Shown here: in pieces, positions 8,850-19,385 of the stretch
How the letters are laid out: each line of letters starts with the position of its first letter
Numbering within the stretch: the first letter of the stretch is position 1
Assembly: GCA_022009795.1 (NCBI GenBank)
Contig: CP091724.1
Location: 868,001 to 932,000 of the forward strand
Origin: Anaerotruncus sp.
GTDB lineage: Bacteria; Bacillota; Clostridia; Oscillospirales; Acutalibacteraceae
Direction of reading: 5' to 3'
DNA length: 64,000 nt
Made by a program: the position numbers and the translations under genes
Notes under the pieces: model-generated
Told to the model about the DNA's origin: nothing
Databases searched by the model: none
The model's input: only the letters and a program-made list of their open reading frames with translations

Positions 8850-11050
8850 TCAAACACCCGTTCTTTCTATATGATAAACGCCGTCTATCTTTTTTTAATT
8901 ATTTTTAACTATATTTTTCAAGATGCTCTTTACTGTTTACCGAAACGGTAAGAGTGGTGAGGCAATTGCCGTCATTTATCGGGCGGGCGTTTATGGAATG
9001 GATTTTGACATGCATATTCATAAGCGTGCTTGTGATATCAAGCACAACGCCGTCCCTGTCTATTGCGAAAACATCAAGAGTGGACTGCGATTCAACCTTA
9101 ACACTGTCGTCCCAATAAGCATGAATCCAGCGTTCCGGCTCGGCGCAGTGCTGCAAATCCTGCGGCACATTAACACAATTTCTGCGGTGAATCGAAAGGC
9201 CGTGCCCTCTTGTGATAAAGCCCACTATATTCTCACCGGGAAGCGGAGAACAGCATTTTTGCGATTTTTTTATCAGGCAATTGTCTATACCCTCAACAAT
9301 AATGCCGTTGCCGGACGGGCTTGGTTTTTCTCGGTTTATCGGCAAAATTGGGAAGCGGCTTTTCGGGCTCTTTTTTTCTTTCCAATTTCGATTATATTCA
9401 TCCTTAATACCGGGCATTAAACGGTTTATCTGAATTCCGCCGTAGCCAACCGCGGCATAAAATTCATCCACATTTGAAAAATGCTGCCTTTCGGCAATGC
9501 GCGCAATGAAATCATTGTATTTATCGCCGTCCGGCCTGATGAAATTGCGGCGCAATTCCCTTTCAACGGTGGATTTGCCCTCTTCGATATTTTTCCTCGC
9601 GCTTTTCTTTTTTAAACCATGCGCGGATTTTACTGCGCGCTTCGCCCGTTTTAACGATTGAAAGCCAATCGCGGCTTGGGCCTTTGCCCTGCTGATTTGA
9701 TGTGAGCACTTCGATTCTTTCGCCCGTTTTGATTTGATAATCGAGAGGAACAATTCTGCCGTCCACCTTTGCGCCCACCATTTTATTGCCCACTGCCGAG
9801 TGAATGGCATAGGCAAAATCGATAACGGTGGAGCCGTTAGGCAGGCTTTTGATATCGCCGCGCGGAGTAAAAACATACACCTCTTCAATCGAAAGATCGC
9901 CCTTTATTGTGGCAACCAAATCCTCGGCGGAATCGGTGGATTCGCCGGTTTCTATCATTCTGTGAATCCAGGATAATTTATCATCAAGATTATCCTTGCC
10001 GCCCTTTCCGAGCTTATATTTCCAGTGCGCCGCGATACCGTATTCCGCGGTGCGGTGCATTTCCCAGGTGCGGATTTGAATTTCAAAGGGAATTCCCTCT
10101 TTTGAAAGCACGGTGGTGTGAAGCGACTGATACATATTCGGCTTGGGAGTTGAAATATAATCCTTAAACCTGCCGGGAATCGGCTTATACATATCGTGAA
10201 CGATACCGAGCACATTATAGCAATCAATCATGGTATCAACTATAATGCGAACGGCATAAATATCGTAAATTTCCTCAAAGGATTTGCCCTTAATATAAAC
10301 CTTGCGGAAAATACCGTGAACGGATTTAACCCTTGAAGAAATATTGTTTTTGATTACCGGGCTGATTCTTTCGGAAAGCTCTTTAGTAATTTTTCCGAGG
10401 AATTTTTCGCCCTCCTCCTTTTTCATTGAAAGGGAGTTTTCGATTTCTTTATAAGCAATCGGGTCAAGATAGCGCACCGCCAAATCCTCAAGCTCATCCT
10501 TTATGGCGCGGATACCGAGGCGGTGTGCGATCGGCGCGTAAATTTCAAGCGTTTCAAGGCTTTTTTCGCGCTGTTTATAATCGGGCATAAATTGCAGGGT
10601 GCGCATATTATGAAGCCTGTCTGCCAGCTTGATAATGATAACTCGCACATCCTTATTCATTGCGATAAACATTTTGCGAATGTTTTCCGCCTGCACCTCT
10701 TCCCTTGTTGAAAGCGGGATTTTACCGAGCTTTGTAACACCGTCCACCAACAGGGCAACATCATCGCCGAAATGCTCTTTGATATAATCAAGGTTATAAT
10801 CCGTGTCCTCCACCACATCGTGAAGAAGCGCGGCAACAATGCATTCGTTATCCATGCCGAGTTTAAAAAGAATTTCGGCAACGGCAACAGGGTGCATAAT
10901 ATAAGGCTCGCCCGAACGGCGCTTTTGATTTTTATGCGCCTCGGCAGCGAGTTCATATGCTTTTTTTATAATATCGGAATCGTAATGCCCGTTTTGCGAA
11001 ACCTCTTCAAAAAAGGCTTTAAAGCCATCGTCAAATTCAGTTGTCAACAC
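8850..11050 (-). CDS. relA: Bifunctional (p)ppGpp synthetase/hydrolase RelA/SpoT (frameshifted)
   Basis: The long stringent-response enzyme, about 730 residues. Domains in order: HD hydrolase (AALLHDVVEDTDYN near residue 75, HNMRTLQFMPDYKQ later), synthetase (VKSVHGIFRKVYIKGKSFEE, IYDIYAVRIIVDT, ISTPKPNMYQSLHTTVL), TGS (EVYVFTPRGDIKSLPNGSTV), a zinc-finger region with RRNCVNVP, and a C-terminal ACT domain ending GVYHIERTGV. Breaks lie near 9595, 9350, 9200 and 8910. Start codons TTG 11053, GTG 11050 and TTG 11047 are possible; GTG has the best spacing to AGGAAG. It overlaps the end of recJ by 14 bases. Confidence 0.95.
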
Positions 11051-13063
11051 CAATTCTTCCTTTCAGCGCCGTGATAACCTTTGTGCCTGCCAAGTCAACC
11101 TTTTGAGCCACGCTGCGCAATTTGATATTGCCGCCGACTTTTTTGGCAAGCCCCGTTTCGTAAAATGCGTCAAGCGCAAACATCATTTGGCCGTAAGCTA
11201 TATCGGAGAGGTCAAAATAAAGGCTGTCCTCAACATATTATTTCTTGCACGCAGCGCTTTATAAACGCACGCGCATATTTCTCTTGACGGGAAAACGCCC
11301 GCGTCATTGTTTTTGCCGAGAACAAAAAGCTCATAAATGCTTTTTTCGGCAAAATATTTATCCTGATCTATTCCGTGCTTATGCACATCAACCGCCTGAA
11401 CCGAGAGATATTCCCTGCCGTTATAAGGATTAACGCCGATTTTAACGGCGCAGTCAATTTTATCGCCGGGCTTAAACGGAAATTCCTCCTCCGTTACCCC
11501 AAAATATACAATTCTGATTTTTTTGCCTTTTTTATCACATTCAAGGCGAACATGCTTGCCTCCGCCCATTGGAACAACGCCCGTTAAAGTAAGTCCCGCA
11601 AGTGCAAAAACGGCTCTTTTGTTGCCCTCGCCGTACGGTTCGAAAACACGCAGCTCCTTTGCCAAGTTCAAATCAAGATAAAAAGGCGAAATTTTGAAAT
11701 CAATGTCAATGCTCTGAGGCGGCATAACGGCATAATTTTCAAAGGCATAATCGTTTATACGCTGCCTGAATTCATCTATTTTATCCGCAGAAAGACTCAT
11801 GCCGGCGGCCTTTGTGTGACCTCCGAAATGATCGAGCAAATCAGCGCAGGAAGCAATGGCGTCATAAATATTAAAGCCCTCTGTGCTCCTTGCCGAGCCG
11901 CGTGCATTGCCCTCTTCATCAATATCCAAAACTATTGCAGGCTTACCGTATTGCTCGGTTATACCGCTTGCCACTATGCCGACAACGCCCTGATGATAGC
12001 CTTCGCCCGCAACAACAATTATTCTGCCGCCGAAAAGCTCGGGGCGGCTTTCGAGCTGAGCTTTAACATCCGCCTCAATGCGCTCTTCAAGCTTGCGGCG
12101 GTGGTTATTGTTTACATCAAGCTGCTCTGCCATAAAGCGAGCGTCGTCGCGGTCATCGCAAAGCAAAAAGCGAAGCGGCTTTCATTGCATTATCAATTCT
12201 GCCGGTGGCGTTTATTCTTGGGCAAAGCGAAAAAGCAACATCGCCGGAGCCGACATATTTATCGCCATAGCCGGCAACGCGCTTTAACGCCGCTAAGCCA
12301 AGGCGCGAATCGTTGTTTATAAGGCGCAGACCGGCCTTGACAAAGCCCCTGTTTTCATCCTCAAGCGGCATAATATCGCCGATTGTGCCTATTGCAACAA
12401 GATCGGCATATCTTTCAAGCATATCGTCCACATCGCCGTAAACAGCACAAACGAGCTTGAACGCAACACCCACGCCCGCAAAATCGGTAAACGGCAATTC
12501 GCCGTCCTGCCTATGGGGATTGACTATTGCCTCCGCGCGCGGAAGCTCGGCGGGGATTCTGTGGTGATCGGTTACAACAAGTTCCATACCGAGCGAATAG
12601 ATATATTCCGCCTCTGAAACGGCGGAAACGCCGTTATCAACCGTTACGATAAGTGATGTGCCTGAGTTGCAAAGCGATTTAACAGCCGCGTTATTAAGCC
12701 CGTAGCCCTCGGTTTCGCGCGATGGAATATAGAAATCAACATTTGCCCCTATATCGCGCAAAAAAGAATACAAAAGCACGGTTGACGTTACGCCGTCGCA
12801 ATCGTAATCGCCGTAAACAGTGATTTTTTCGCCGCTTTCAACCGCCTTTTCTATTCTTTCCACAGCCCTTTCCATATCGAGCAAATCAAAGGGATCGGAA
12901 AGGCGAATTTCATCCGAAAGAAATTCGGAAACGGCAATTTCGCTTACCTTTCCCCTTGCCGCCAAAAGATATGCCACAAAAGGATCTATATTGAATTTTT
13001 CGCTGATTGCCGACGCTTTTTCTTTATCCGCTTCGGCGATGTTCCATTTTTTTAAAAAGCCAT
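11037..13063 (-). CDS. recJ: Single-stranded-DNA-specific exonuclease RecJ (frameshifted)
   Basis: A DHH-family 5'-3' exonuclease used in recombination and repair, about 675 residues. Motifs: ITVYGDYDCDGVTSTVLLYS (motif I, near residue 85), VTVDNGVSAVSEAEYI, LVVTDHHRIP (the DHH motif), and in the DHHA1 part GEGYHQGVVGIVASGITEQ and DHFGGHTKAAGMSL with the GGHxxAAG signature. An OB domain follows. The ATG at 13061-13063 follows CAGGAA; one missing T after codon 3 hides the true N-terminus MAFLKKWNIAEADK. Other breaks near 12165 and 11235. It lies 12 bp after hisE, so the his operon may read into it. Confidence 0.93.
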
Positions 13064-13075
13064 AAATTCCTGCTG

Positions 13076-13404
13076 TTACGAATTTTTATCCACTTGGTGG
13101 AATTTTTTAAGATTGCCGCGCTGTTTCCGCTCTTTTTTTGCAAGCTCGGCCTCAATGTCCTCGGGCGTTATACCCTGATGCGCCATCATAACAAGCACAT
13201 GGTAAAGCAAATCCGTGATTTCATAAACCGTTTCCGTATTATTGTTGTTTTTTGCGGCGATAACGGTTTCCGTGCATTCCTCGCCCACCTTTTTCAATAT
13301 TTTATCAATCCCCTGCTCAAAAAGATAAGCCGTGTAAGAACCCTCGGCTTTTTCTTCTTTCCTTTCCAGTATCACATCATATTCGTTTTTTTAATTAAAT
13401 CCAT
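13076..13404 (-). CDS. hisE: Phosphoribosyl-ATP diphosphatase HisE (frameshifted)
   Basis: Second step of histidine synthesis: phosphoribosyl-ATP to phosphoribosyl-AMP. About 109 residues. Motifs: GSYTAYLFEQGIDKILKKVG, EECTETVIAAKNNN, and ITDLLYHVLVMMAHQG, the MazG-like metal-binding helices. The start ATG at 13402-13404 reads MDLIKK, and one A lost near 13393 separates it from EYDVILERKEEKAEG. It follows hisI by 41 bases. Confidence 0.93.
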
Positions 13405-13445
13405 TACATTCACCCGTTTTTCTTAAAAAAATCTTTTTATTTTTA

Positions 13446-13764
13446 TTAAAAAAAGCAGCTGTGGCTGCCCGTGTGGCATGCCGCGCCGGTTTGAATCACT
13501 TGCAAAAGCAAAGTATCGTCGTCGCAATCGCCGCTGATAGAAACCACTTTTTTTGAAGATGACCGCTTGTGGCACCTTTGTTCCAGAGTTCCTGACGGCT
13601 GCGTGACCAAAACCAGGTGTAGCCCGTCTCAAGCGTTTTTTTAAGCGATTCTTTATTCATATAGGCAAGCATAAGCACCTCGCCCGTGGATTTTTTTCCT
13701 GAACGATTGCGGGAATAAGCTCGCCCTTAACAAAATATTTATCAAGATTAAAATTATCTGTCAT
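13446..13764 (-). CDS. hisI: Phosphoribosyl-AMP cyclohydrolase HisI (frameshifted)
   Basis: Third step of histidine synthesis, a zinc enzyme. About 106 residues: MTDNFNLDKYFVKGELIPAI, VLMLAYMNKESLKKT, TGYTWFWSRSRQELWNKGAT, and the zinc-binding CDDD and ACHTGSHSCFF motifs after repair. The start ATG at 13762-13764 is 7 bp from GGAGGA; the ATG six bases upstream is too close to it. It overlaps the hisA stop as ATGA. Breaks near 13695 and 13550. Confidence 0.93.
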
Positions 13765-14475
13765 TTGCATTCCTCCACAGCCTGCGAAAGCGAAAGGCTT
13801 TTTACTGTAAATGCTTTTACCGCAGATAGCGCCGTACAGGCCCTCTGCCTTAAGCGCGCGGATATCTTCGATATTTGTGATTCCGCCGGAAGCGATAATA
13901 TTGCAGGAAACGGCATTGTTTATTTCTTTGAGCTGCGAAATATTCGGGCCGCTCAAGGTGCCGTCCTTTGAAATATCGGTATAAATAATTGTTTTAACGC
14001 CGATTTGCTCCATGCTTTTTGCCAAATCGGTGAAATAGATATCGGATTTTTCCGTCCATCCCTCTGCGGCGGCATAACCGCCCTTTGCATCAATGCCGAC
14101 TGCGATTTTATCGCCGTATTCGGCAACAGCCTCTTTAACAAGCGCGGGCGATTTCAGCGCAACGGAGCCGAGGATAACGCGCTCTATTCCGTTTCCGAGA
14201 TAAAATTCGATATCCTGCATTGTGCGAATCCCGCCGCCGACTTCAACCTTAATCGGTGTGTTTGCGGCAACGGAAAGGAATATATCGCTGTTTACTCTTT
14301 CTTTTTTCAAAGAGCCGTCCAAATCCACCATATGTATCCACTTTGCGCCGTCCTCAACAAAGCTTTTTGCGGTTTCGAGCGCATCTGCGGCAACCTGCGA
14401 AGCGGTGGAAAATTCGCCCTTATAAAGGCGAACGGGCTTGCCGCCCATAATATCGACAGCGGGTAAAATTATCAT
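13761..14475 (-). CDS. hisA: ProFAR isomerase HisA (one frameshift near the end)
   Basis: Fourth step, the isomerisation of ProFAR to PRFAR in a (beta/alpha)8 barrel. About 238 residues. Motifs: MIILPAVDIMGGKPVRLYKG with the first catalytic Asp, VEVGGGIRTMQDIEFYL, ILGSVALKSP, TDISKDGTLSGPN with the second Asp, and IASGGITNIEDI. A single extra A near 13805 makes the open frame run into hisI; with it removed the protein ends SLSLSQAVEECK and its TGA overlaps the hisI ATG. The seeming HisA-HisI fusion is therefore not believed. Confidence 0.95.
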
Positions 14476-14494
14476 AAAATATGCCTTTCGAGTT

Positions 14495-15136
14495 TTATTC
14501 TTTTATCGGGAGCAAACCCGTTTTTGTTTTGATATTGCCTATCAAAGCGCAAATCACAAAAACGCCTTTGGTGGAGAGAACTCCGCCGCCGGAGGGCGCA
14601 ACGGCAATTTTCATTGCGTGAGCAAAAAGCCTTAAACAAGGCTTCGATTTCGTGGTGGGAATTGCTGCCGTAAAGCACGATTAAGGTGCAGGGTTATGCC
14701 CGCATTAACGGCAAAGGCACGGAAAAATTCTTCAGTGCAGCAGGTTTCGTATTCGCCGCAGCGTTCCTCTTTAAACTCCGCGTTAAACACAAGAAAAGGC
14801 CTGTTTGAAATATCAAGAGCACAAAGTGCAAGGCTTTCGTCCATAGGAATATAGAAAGAGCCGTAGCGATTTATGCCGCCCATATCGCCGAGTGCTTTTT
14901 TGAATGCCGCACCGAGCGCAATGCCCGTATCCTCAACAGTGTGATGAGTGTCCACATCCAAATCGCCTTCAACAAAAACCTCAAGGCCAAAGCCGCCGTG
15001 AACGGCAAAGGCAGTGAGCATATGGTCAAAAAAAGCCGATACCCGTTCTTACATTAACCTTGCCGCCGTCCAAATCCAGTGCAACTGAAATATCGGTTTC
15101 CTTTGTTTTTTTCCTTTTAATTTCGGCAGTTCTCAT
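14495..15136 (-). CDS. hisB: Imidazoleglycerol-phosphate dehydratase HisB (frameshifted)
   Basis: Sixth step of the pathway. About 210 residues. Motifs: IGFFDHMLTAFAVHGGF, DVDTHHTVEDTGIALGAAFK with the metal-binding DTHHTVED, RYGSFYIPMDESLALCALDI, and the C-terminal GSNSHHEIEALFKAFA with the second HH metal site. The ATG at 15134-15136 follows AAGGTGAT. Breaks near 15035, 14690 and 14625 split the frame. It has the single-domain form, without the phosphatase domain found in enterobacterial HisB. Confidence 0.94.
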
Positions 15137-15230
15137 AAAATCACCTTAACCCTTCGGTTTATATTCACCGATTTATTTTATGCAAGCGAAAAATCGGCAC
15201 ACGCGAAATATTTTAACCCGATCAAGCAGC

Positions 15231-15450
15231 TTAATCGCCGCTGATTTCGGTTTTTCTTTTATTAAAAAGATTTTGAAGCTTTTGTGCCGATTGCTCTTTT
15301 TTTATTTCTTCGGCTGCATTATTTTCTATTATATCATACACGGCACCCTCGTGCAAATTTTCAAAAAGCTCGGCGGGCGCATCTATCGTTTTTCCGCCGA
15401 TTTCGCAAACGGCGATATTATTTTTCAATTCTGTTTATAATAACTCTCAT
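15231..15450 (-). CDS. DUF3006 family protein (frameshifted)
   Basis: A small protein of about 73 residues: MRVIINRIEK then, after one lost A near 15426, NNIAVCEIGGKTIDAPAELF, ENLHEGAVYDIIEN and a charged helical tail. This is the DUF3006 pattern (a short beta-barrel-like domain then a Glu/Lys-rich helix). Such genes often stand beside ComEC-like MBL hydrolases, as here: its ribosome site AGGGTGAT overlaps the stop of the MBL lipoprotein gene. The biochemical role is unknown. Confidence 0.75.
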
Positions 15451-15456
15451 AAAAAA

Positions 15457-16357
15457 TCACCCTTCTTTTTCACAGGTGTAAGAAATGTTGCTGCCGTCGC
15501 TTGTAAAGGTTATGCTGCCGTTTAAATCCGTTCGCAAAACCTCGGCACCGGCATTTTGCCACCTTTCAATCACACCGGCATTCGGATGACCGTAGGAATT
15601 ATCCTTGCCCACCTCAATAACCGCGTATTCGGGTGAAACGGCACTGACGAACGCTTGGCTTGATGAGGTTTTTGAGCCGTGGTGACCGACCTTAACAACA
15701 TTTGCAGACACATCAGCCGTGATTTCCTTTTCGGACTGAGATTGCGCATCGCCCGTGAAAAGGAACGAGGTTTCACCGTAAACAAGCTTTAAAACGGCGG
15801 AATAGTTGTTTAGATTTTTATAATCCGTGCCGCACGGCGCAACGAAATAAGCGCAGAGACTTTCCGTTTGAATAACGGAAACATCGTTTTTCGCCTCATA
15901 AACATTGCAGCCTTCGGCATCGAGCTTATCAAGAAATTCGGCGTATATATCCGAAGAAGACGAAGCATTCGGCAAATAGGCGTTTGCCACATCAAACGCA
16001 TCCAGCACTGCGGGCATACCGCCGATGTGATCCGAATGAGGATGAGTTGCCACAAGATAAGTGATTTTATTGCAACCGAGTGCGGAAATATCATTCACCA
16101 CGGTTTCGCCCTTATCGGTTTCACCCGCGTCAATAAGCATGGTTTCACCGTTCGGAAGCTCGATAAATTCGCTGTCGCCTTGGCCGACATCAAGATAATG
16201 CACAACTAAATTTTTCGCTTTGAGTTTGAGTTTCACCTTGACCGGAGGCTTGCGGCATATCAACGGGCAGCTTGCCGGACAAGCCGCAAGCGCTGAGGCA
16301 CACGGCACACAGCGCTGTAATAACAACAAGCGAAAAAAACGCTTTAATTTTTTTCAT
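15457..16357 (-). CDS. ComEC-like MBL-fold hydrolase, predicted lipoprotein (frameshifted)
   Basis: A metallo-beta-lactamase-fold protein related to the soluble domain of ComEC, about 300 residues. It starts MKKIKAFFSLVVITALCAVC followed by LSACG, a clear lipobox, so it should be anchored on the outer face of the membrane. Catalytic motifs: VHYLDVGQGDSEFIELPNGE, VATHPHSDHIGGMPAVLDAF, LFTGDAQSQSEKEI and VVKVGHHGSKTSSSQAF. The break near 16207 separates the signal part from the catalytic part. Its ATG overlaps the hisD stop as ATGA, so it is translated within the histidine operon. No histidine-related role is known. Confidence 0.85.
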
Positions 16358-17643
16358 TTAAATCTAACCTTAATACTGTTTGCGTGGGCGGTGAGACCCT
16401 CCGTGTCGGCAAGGGTGATGATTTTATCCTTTGCCTTTTCAAGCTCCTGCTCGGTATAATAAATAAAGGAGGATTTTTTAACGAAGCTGTCCACAGAAAG
16501 CGGGCTGAAAAAAATCTTGCAGTTCCGCTGGTTGGAAGAACATGGTTGGGGCCTGCAAAATAGTCGCCGAGAGGCTCGGGCGACCAATTTCCCAGGAAAA
16601 ACCGAGCCGGCATTATCTATTTTGCCGATATATGTGAGCGGCTCTTCAACACAAAGCTCAAGATGCTCCGGCGCAAGCTCGTTTGCAAATTCGATTGCCT
16701 GATCAAGATTTTCGCAAACGATGATTTCGCCGTAATCATTAAGCGAGGCTTCAATGATTTCCTGCCTTTCAAGATATTTGATTTGCTTTTCGATTTCTTT
16801 GGCTGTTGCCCTTGCAACGGAATCCGAGGTGGTGAGCAAAATTGCGGAAGCGCGCTTATCGTGCTCTGCCTGGCTCATAAGATCGGCGGCAAGAAAGGCG
16901 GGCTTTGCAGAGCCGTCTGCCACGATTAGGATTTCGGACGGGCCTGCAATCATATCAATATCAACAACGCCGTAAAGCAATTTTTTAGCCGTGGCAACAA
17001 AGATATTGCCGGGGCCGACGATTTTATCAACCTTTGGGATTTTTTTCCGTGCCGAAAGCAAGCGCGGCAACAGCCTGCGCACCGCCGCAAAGAAACACCT
17101 TATCAACACCGGCAATAGAAGCCGCCGCCATAATATAAGGATTGGGATCACCGTCCGGACCCGGAGGAGTTACCATAATAATTTCCTGAACGCCCGCAAT
17201 TTTTTTGCAGGCACGGCATTCATAAGCACCGAGCTTGGATAAGCCGCGGTGCCGCCGGGAACATAAATTCCCACTCTTTTCAGCCCTCTGATGCGCTGAC
17301 CCATAATAACGCCGTTTTCCTTTGTGGTGAGCCAGCTTTGCCGTGCCTGGCGCTTATGGAAATCAAATATATTCTTTTGCGCATCAATCACGGCGTTTTT
17401 AAAATCATCATCCACCATATCCGCATAAGCGGCAAGTTCTTCCTTGGTGATAACGGTTTTTTTGGGAACGGAGCCGTCAAACCTGGCTGTGTATTCGCGA
17501 ACGGCTTCATCGCCGCCCTCTTTAACGCCCTCGATAATGCTGCTTACTATATCAACTATTTTTTGATCGGTTTCGCCGCTGCGCTTTTTAAGATTTTCAA
17601 TAAGCGCATATTCGGATTTACCGTTTGCTTTCGTTATTTTCAT
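16354..17643 (-). CDS. hisD: Histidinol dehydrogenase HisD (frameshifted)
   Basis: Last two oxidations of the pathway, histidinol to histidine, zinc and NAD dependent. About 430 residues. Motifs: RVGIYVPGGTAAYPSSVLMN, VDKIVGPGNIFVATAKKLLY, GVVDIDMIAGPSEILIVADG, AFLAADLMSQAEHDKRASAI with the zinc-binding Gln-His, and NELAPEHLEL. Breaks near 17200, 17045 and 16510. The ATG at 17641-17643 lies 18 bases after the hisG stop, with AAAGG upstream. Confidence 0.95.
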
Positions 17644-17661
17644 TTTATTTTACCTTTCCGC

Positions 17662-18297
17662 TTACGCCTTGCTTGCCTGCTCCAATTCAAAAAAAGAAAT
17701 TGCTCTATTTCTTTTTTGCGAAGCTTCATTGAAGCCATATTTACGATTACCCTTGCAGAAATCGGGAAAAATTTCGCGAACAACCTCAAGCCCGTTTTTC
17801 TTTTAGTGTTGAGCCTGTTTCGACTATATCCACAATTCCGTCTGCAAGACCGAGGAGCGGAGCAAGCTCCACGCTGCCCTCTATTTTGATTATATCGACA
17901 TCCATACCCATGGAGCGCAAATATTCGCCTGCCACCTTTGGATATTTGGTTGCAACCGTTTTTCTTTTGTGACCCGAGAAGAAATCCGAGCCTTTCGGGC
18001 ACGCAAGCGCAAATTTACATTTGCCGATATTCAAATCAAGCACCTCGTAAAACGCACTTCCGTGCTCAACGATAGTGTCTTTGCCGACAATACCGACATC
18101 GCAAACGCCATGCTCAACATAAGTGATAACATCGGGGGCTTTTGAAAGCACGGCTTCATAATCACCCACGGGCAATATAAGCCGCCTGCCTTTATTTTCA
18201 AGTTCGTTTGTATCAAGCCCCATTTTTTGGAACAGCGCCACCGAGGATTTTTCAAGTCTGCCTTTGGTGAGAGCTATTCTTATCGGTCTTTCAACAT
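17662..18297 (-). CDS. hisG: ATP phosphoribosyltransferase catalytic subunit, short form (frameshifted)
   Basis: First step of histidine synthesis. About 212 residues, the short HisG that needs HisZ for activity and feedback control. Motifs: PIRIALTKGRLEKSSVALFQ, RRLILPVGDYEAVL, DVGIVGKDTIVEHG, and the PRPP-binding GIVDIVETGSTLKE near residue 170. The ATG at 18295-18297 has GAGG 7 bp upstream but is out of frame with the rest by one base; in the frame as given, hisZ reads into hisG without a stop. A break near 17810 and another near 17690 alter the tail, which then reads FLFELEQASKA. Confidence 0.92.
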
Positions 18298-19285
18298 TTA
18301 TAACCTCGTTCATAACATCACACAGGGCATTAACATCAACGGCAAAACCGATTGCGGGAGCGGGAAGTCCGAACTCACCGAGCAGATTATCATATCTGCC
18401 GCCCGAAAGCACCGTTACGCCCGAGCCCTCGGCATAGCCTCTGAACACAACGCCCGTGTAATAATTTGAGCGGTTTACAAGCCCCAAATCAATAATAAGA
18501 TTATCGCCGAGGCCGAGAGCGCAAAGCTTATCATAAACGGTTTTTAATATATTCAAGCGCTTTATCTGATTCGGGAGTGCTGTAAAGCTTTTTCGCCTCT
18601 TCAAGCACCTCTGCAGTTCCGAAAAGGCGCGGAAGCCTGCGAAGCACGCGGGTTTCTGCGGTGTCCTCAAGGGTATTGAGCAAATCGCCGAGCGCAGCGT
18701 AGTTTTTTTACCTTCTGTTAAGCGGCAAATCTCTGAACGCTGTGCAGATGTTATATTCATTTTTGAAAGCACGGCTTTAAAGAAGCCCGCGTGGCCGATT
18801 TCAAATGAAAAGGAATTAAGCTGAGATCTTTTTAAGCGCCTCGGCAGCCATTGTGAGCACTTCAATATCCTCATCAAAAGAGCCGTCGCCGATAAGTTCA
18901 ATGCCGCTTTGCGGAATTTCATCCGTTCTGCCGGCAAGGGCTTTGTTGCGCACAAACACATTCTGATTATAATAAAGGCGCACGGGAAAATCATCTGCCG
19001 AAAGGCGCGTTGCCACAAGGCGGGCAATCGGCATTGTGTTATCCGGGCGAAGCACGGTTGTGCGCCCTGCGGAATCGGAAAGCTTATACATGATATCCGA
19101 ATCCATGCCGGAATCACCGTCATCAAACACATCCATATATTCGACGGTGGGCGTTATAACCTTTCGATATGATTTTTTTCCTTATACAGATCAGAAAGCA
19201 CGGATTCGGCTTTTTTTCTGTCGTCGCACTCCTCAAAGAGGAAATCCCTGCTGCCCTGCGGCGTTAATTTAGCATATTTTTTCAT
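18298..19285 (-). CDS. hisZ: ATP phosphoribosyltransferase regulatory subunit HisZ (frameshifted)
   Basis: A histidyl-tRNA-synthetase-like protein that forms the HisG-HisZ octamer and senses histidine. It starts MKKYAKLTPQGSRDFLFEEC; class II synthetase-like motifs follow: SDSAGRTTVLRPDNTMPIAR (motif 2-like), FPVRLYYNQNVFVRN, QSGIELIGDGSFDEDIEVLT, NRSNYYTGVVFRGYAEGSG and LSGGRYDNLLGEFG. It lacks a tRNA-binding domain, which rules out HisS. Breaks near 19170, 18820, 18710 and 18545. First gene of the operon. The end is set at the hisG start because no stop separates the two in the sequence as given. Confidence 0.92.
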
Positions 19286-19326
19286 TTATCTTATCTCTCC
19301 GTATATCTTGCACTTTAGCGCAGTGA

Positions 19327-19346
19327 TGTGCTACTATGCTAACACA
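19327..19346. promoter_or_regulatory. Palindromic operator candidate over the his promoter
   Basis: A 20-base imperfect palindrome of the form TGTGnTAnnATnnTAnCACA covers the -10 box of the his promoter. A second inverted pair, GCACTTTA at 19310-19317 and TAAAGTGC at 19348-19355, frames it. The site and place suggest a repressor; a TrpR-family histidine regulator (YerC/HisR type) is the natural candidate in Clostridia, but that link is inference. Confidence 0.5.
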
Positions 19347-19364
19347 ATAAAGTGCCATTGTCAA
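19336..19364 (-). promoter_or_regulatory. Sigma-A promoter of the histidine operon
   Basis: On the minus strand TTGACA (19359-19364) and TAGCAT (19336-19341) are separated by exactly 17 bases. Transcription would start about 45 bases before the hisZ ATG. Confidence 0.75.
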
Positions 19365-19385
19365 CCCAAATAACACAAAACAGAT

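Noticed and set aside
13446..14475. An open frame that joins HisA to the start of HisI
   Set aside because: It depends on one extra A in a five-A run near 13805. Removing it gives a normal HisA end and an ATGA overlap with the hisI start, the usual coupling, so a fusion is not credible.
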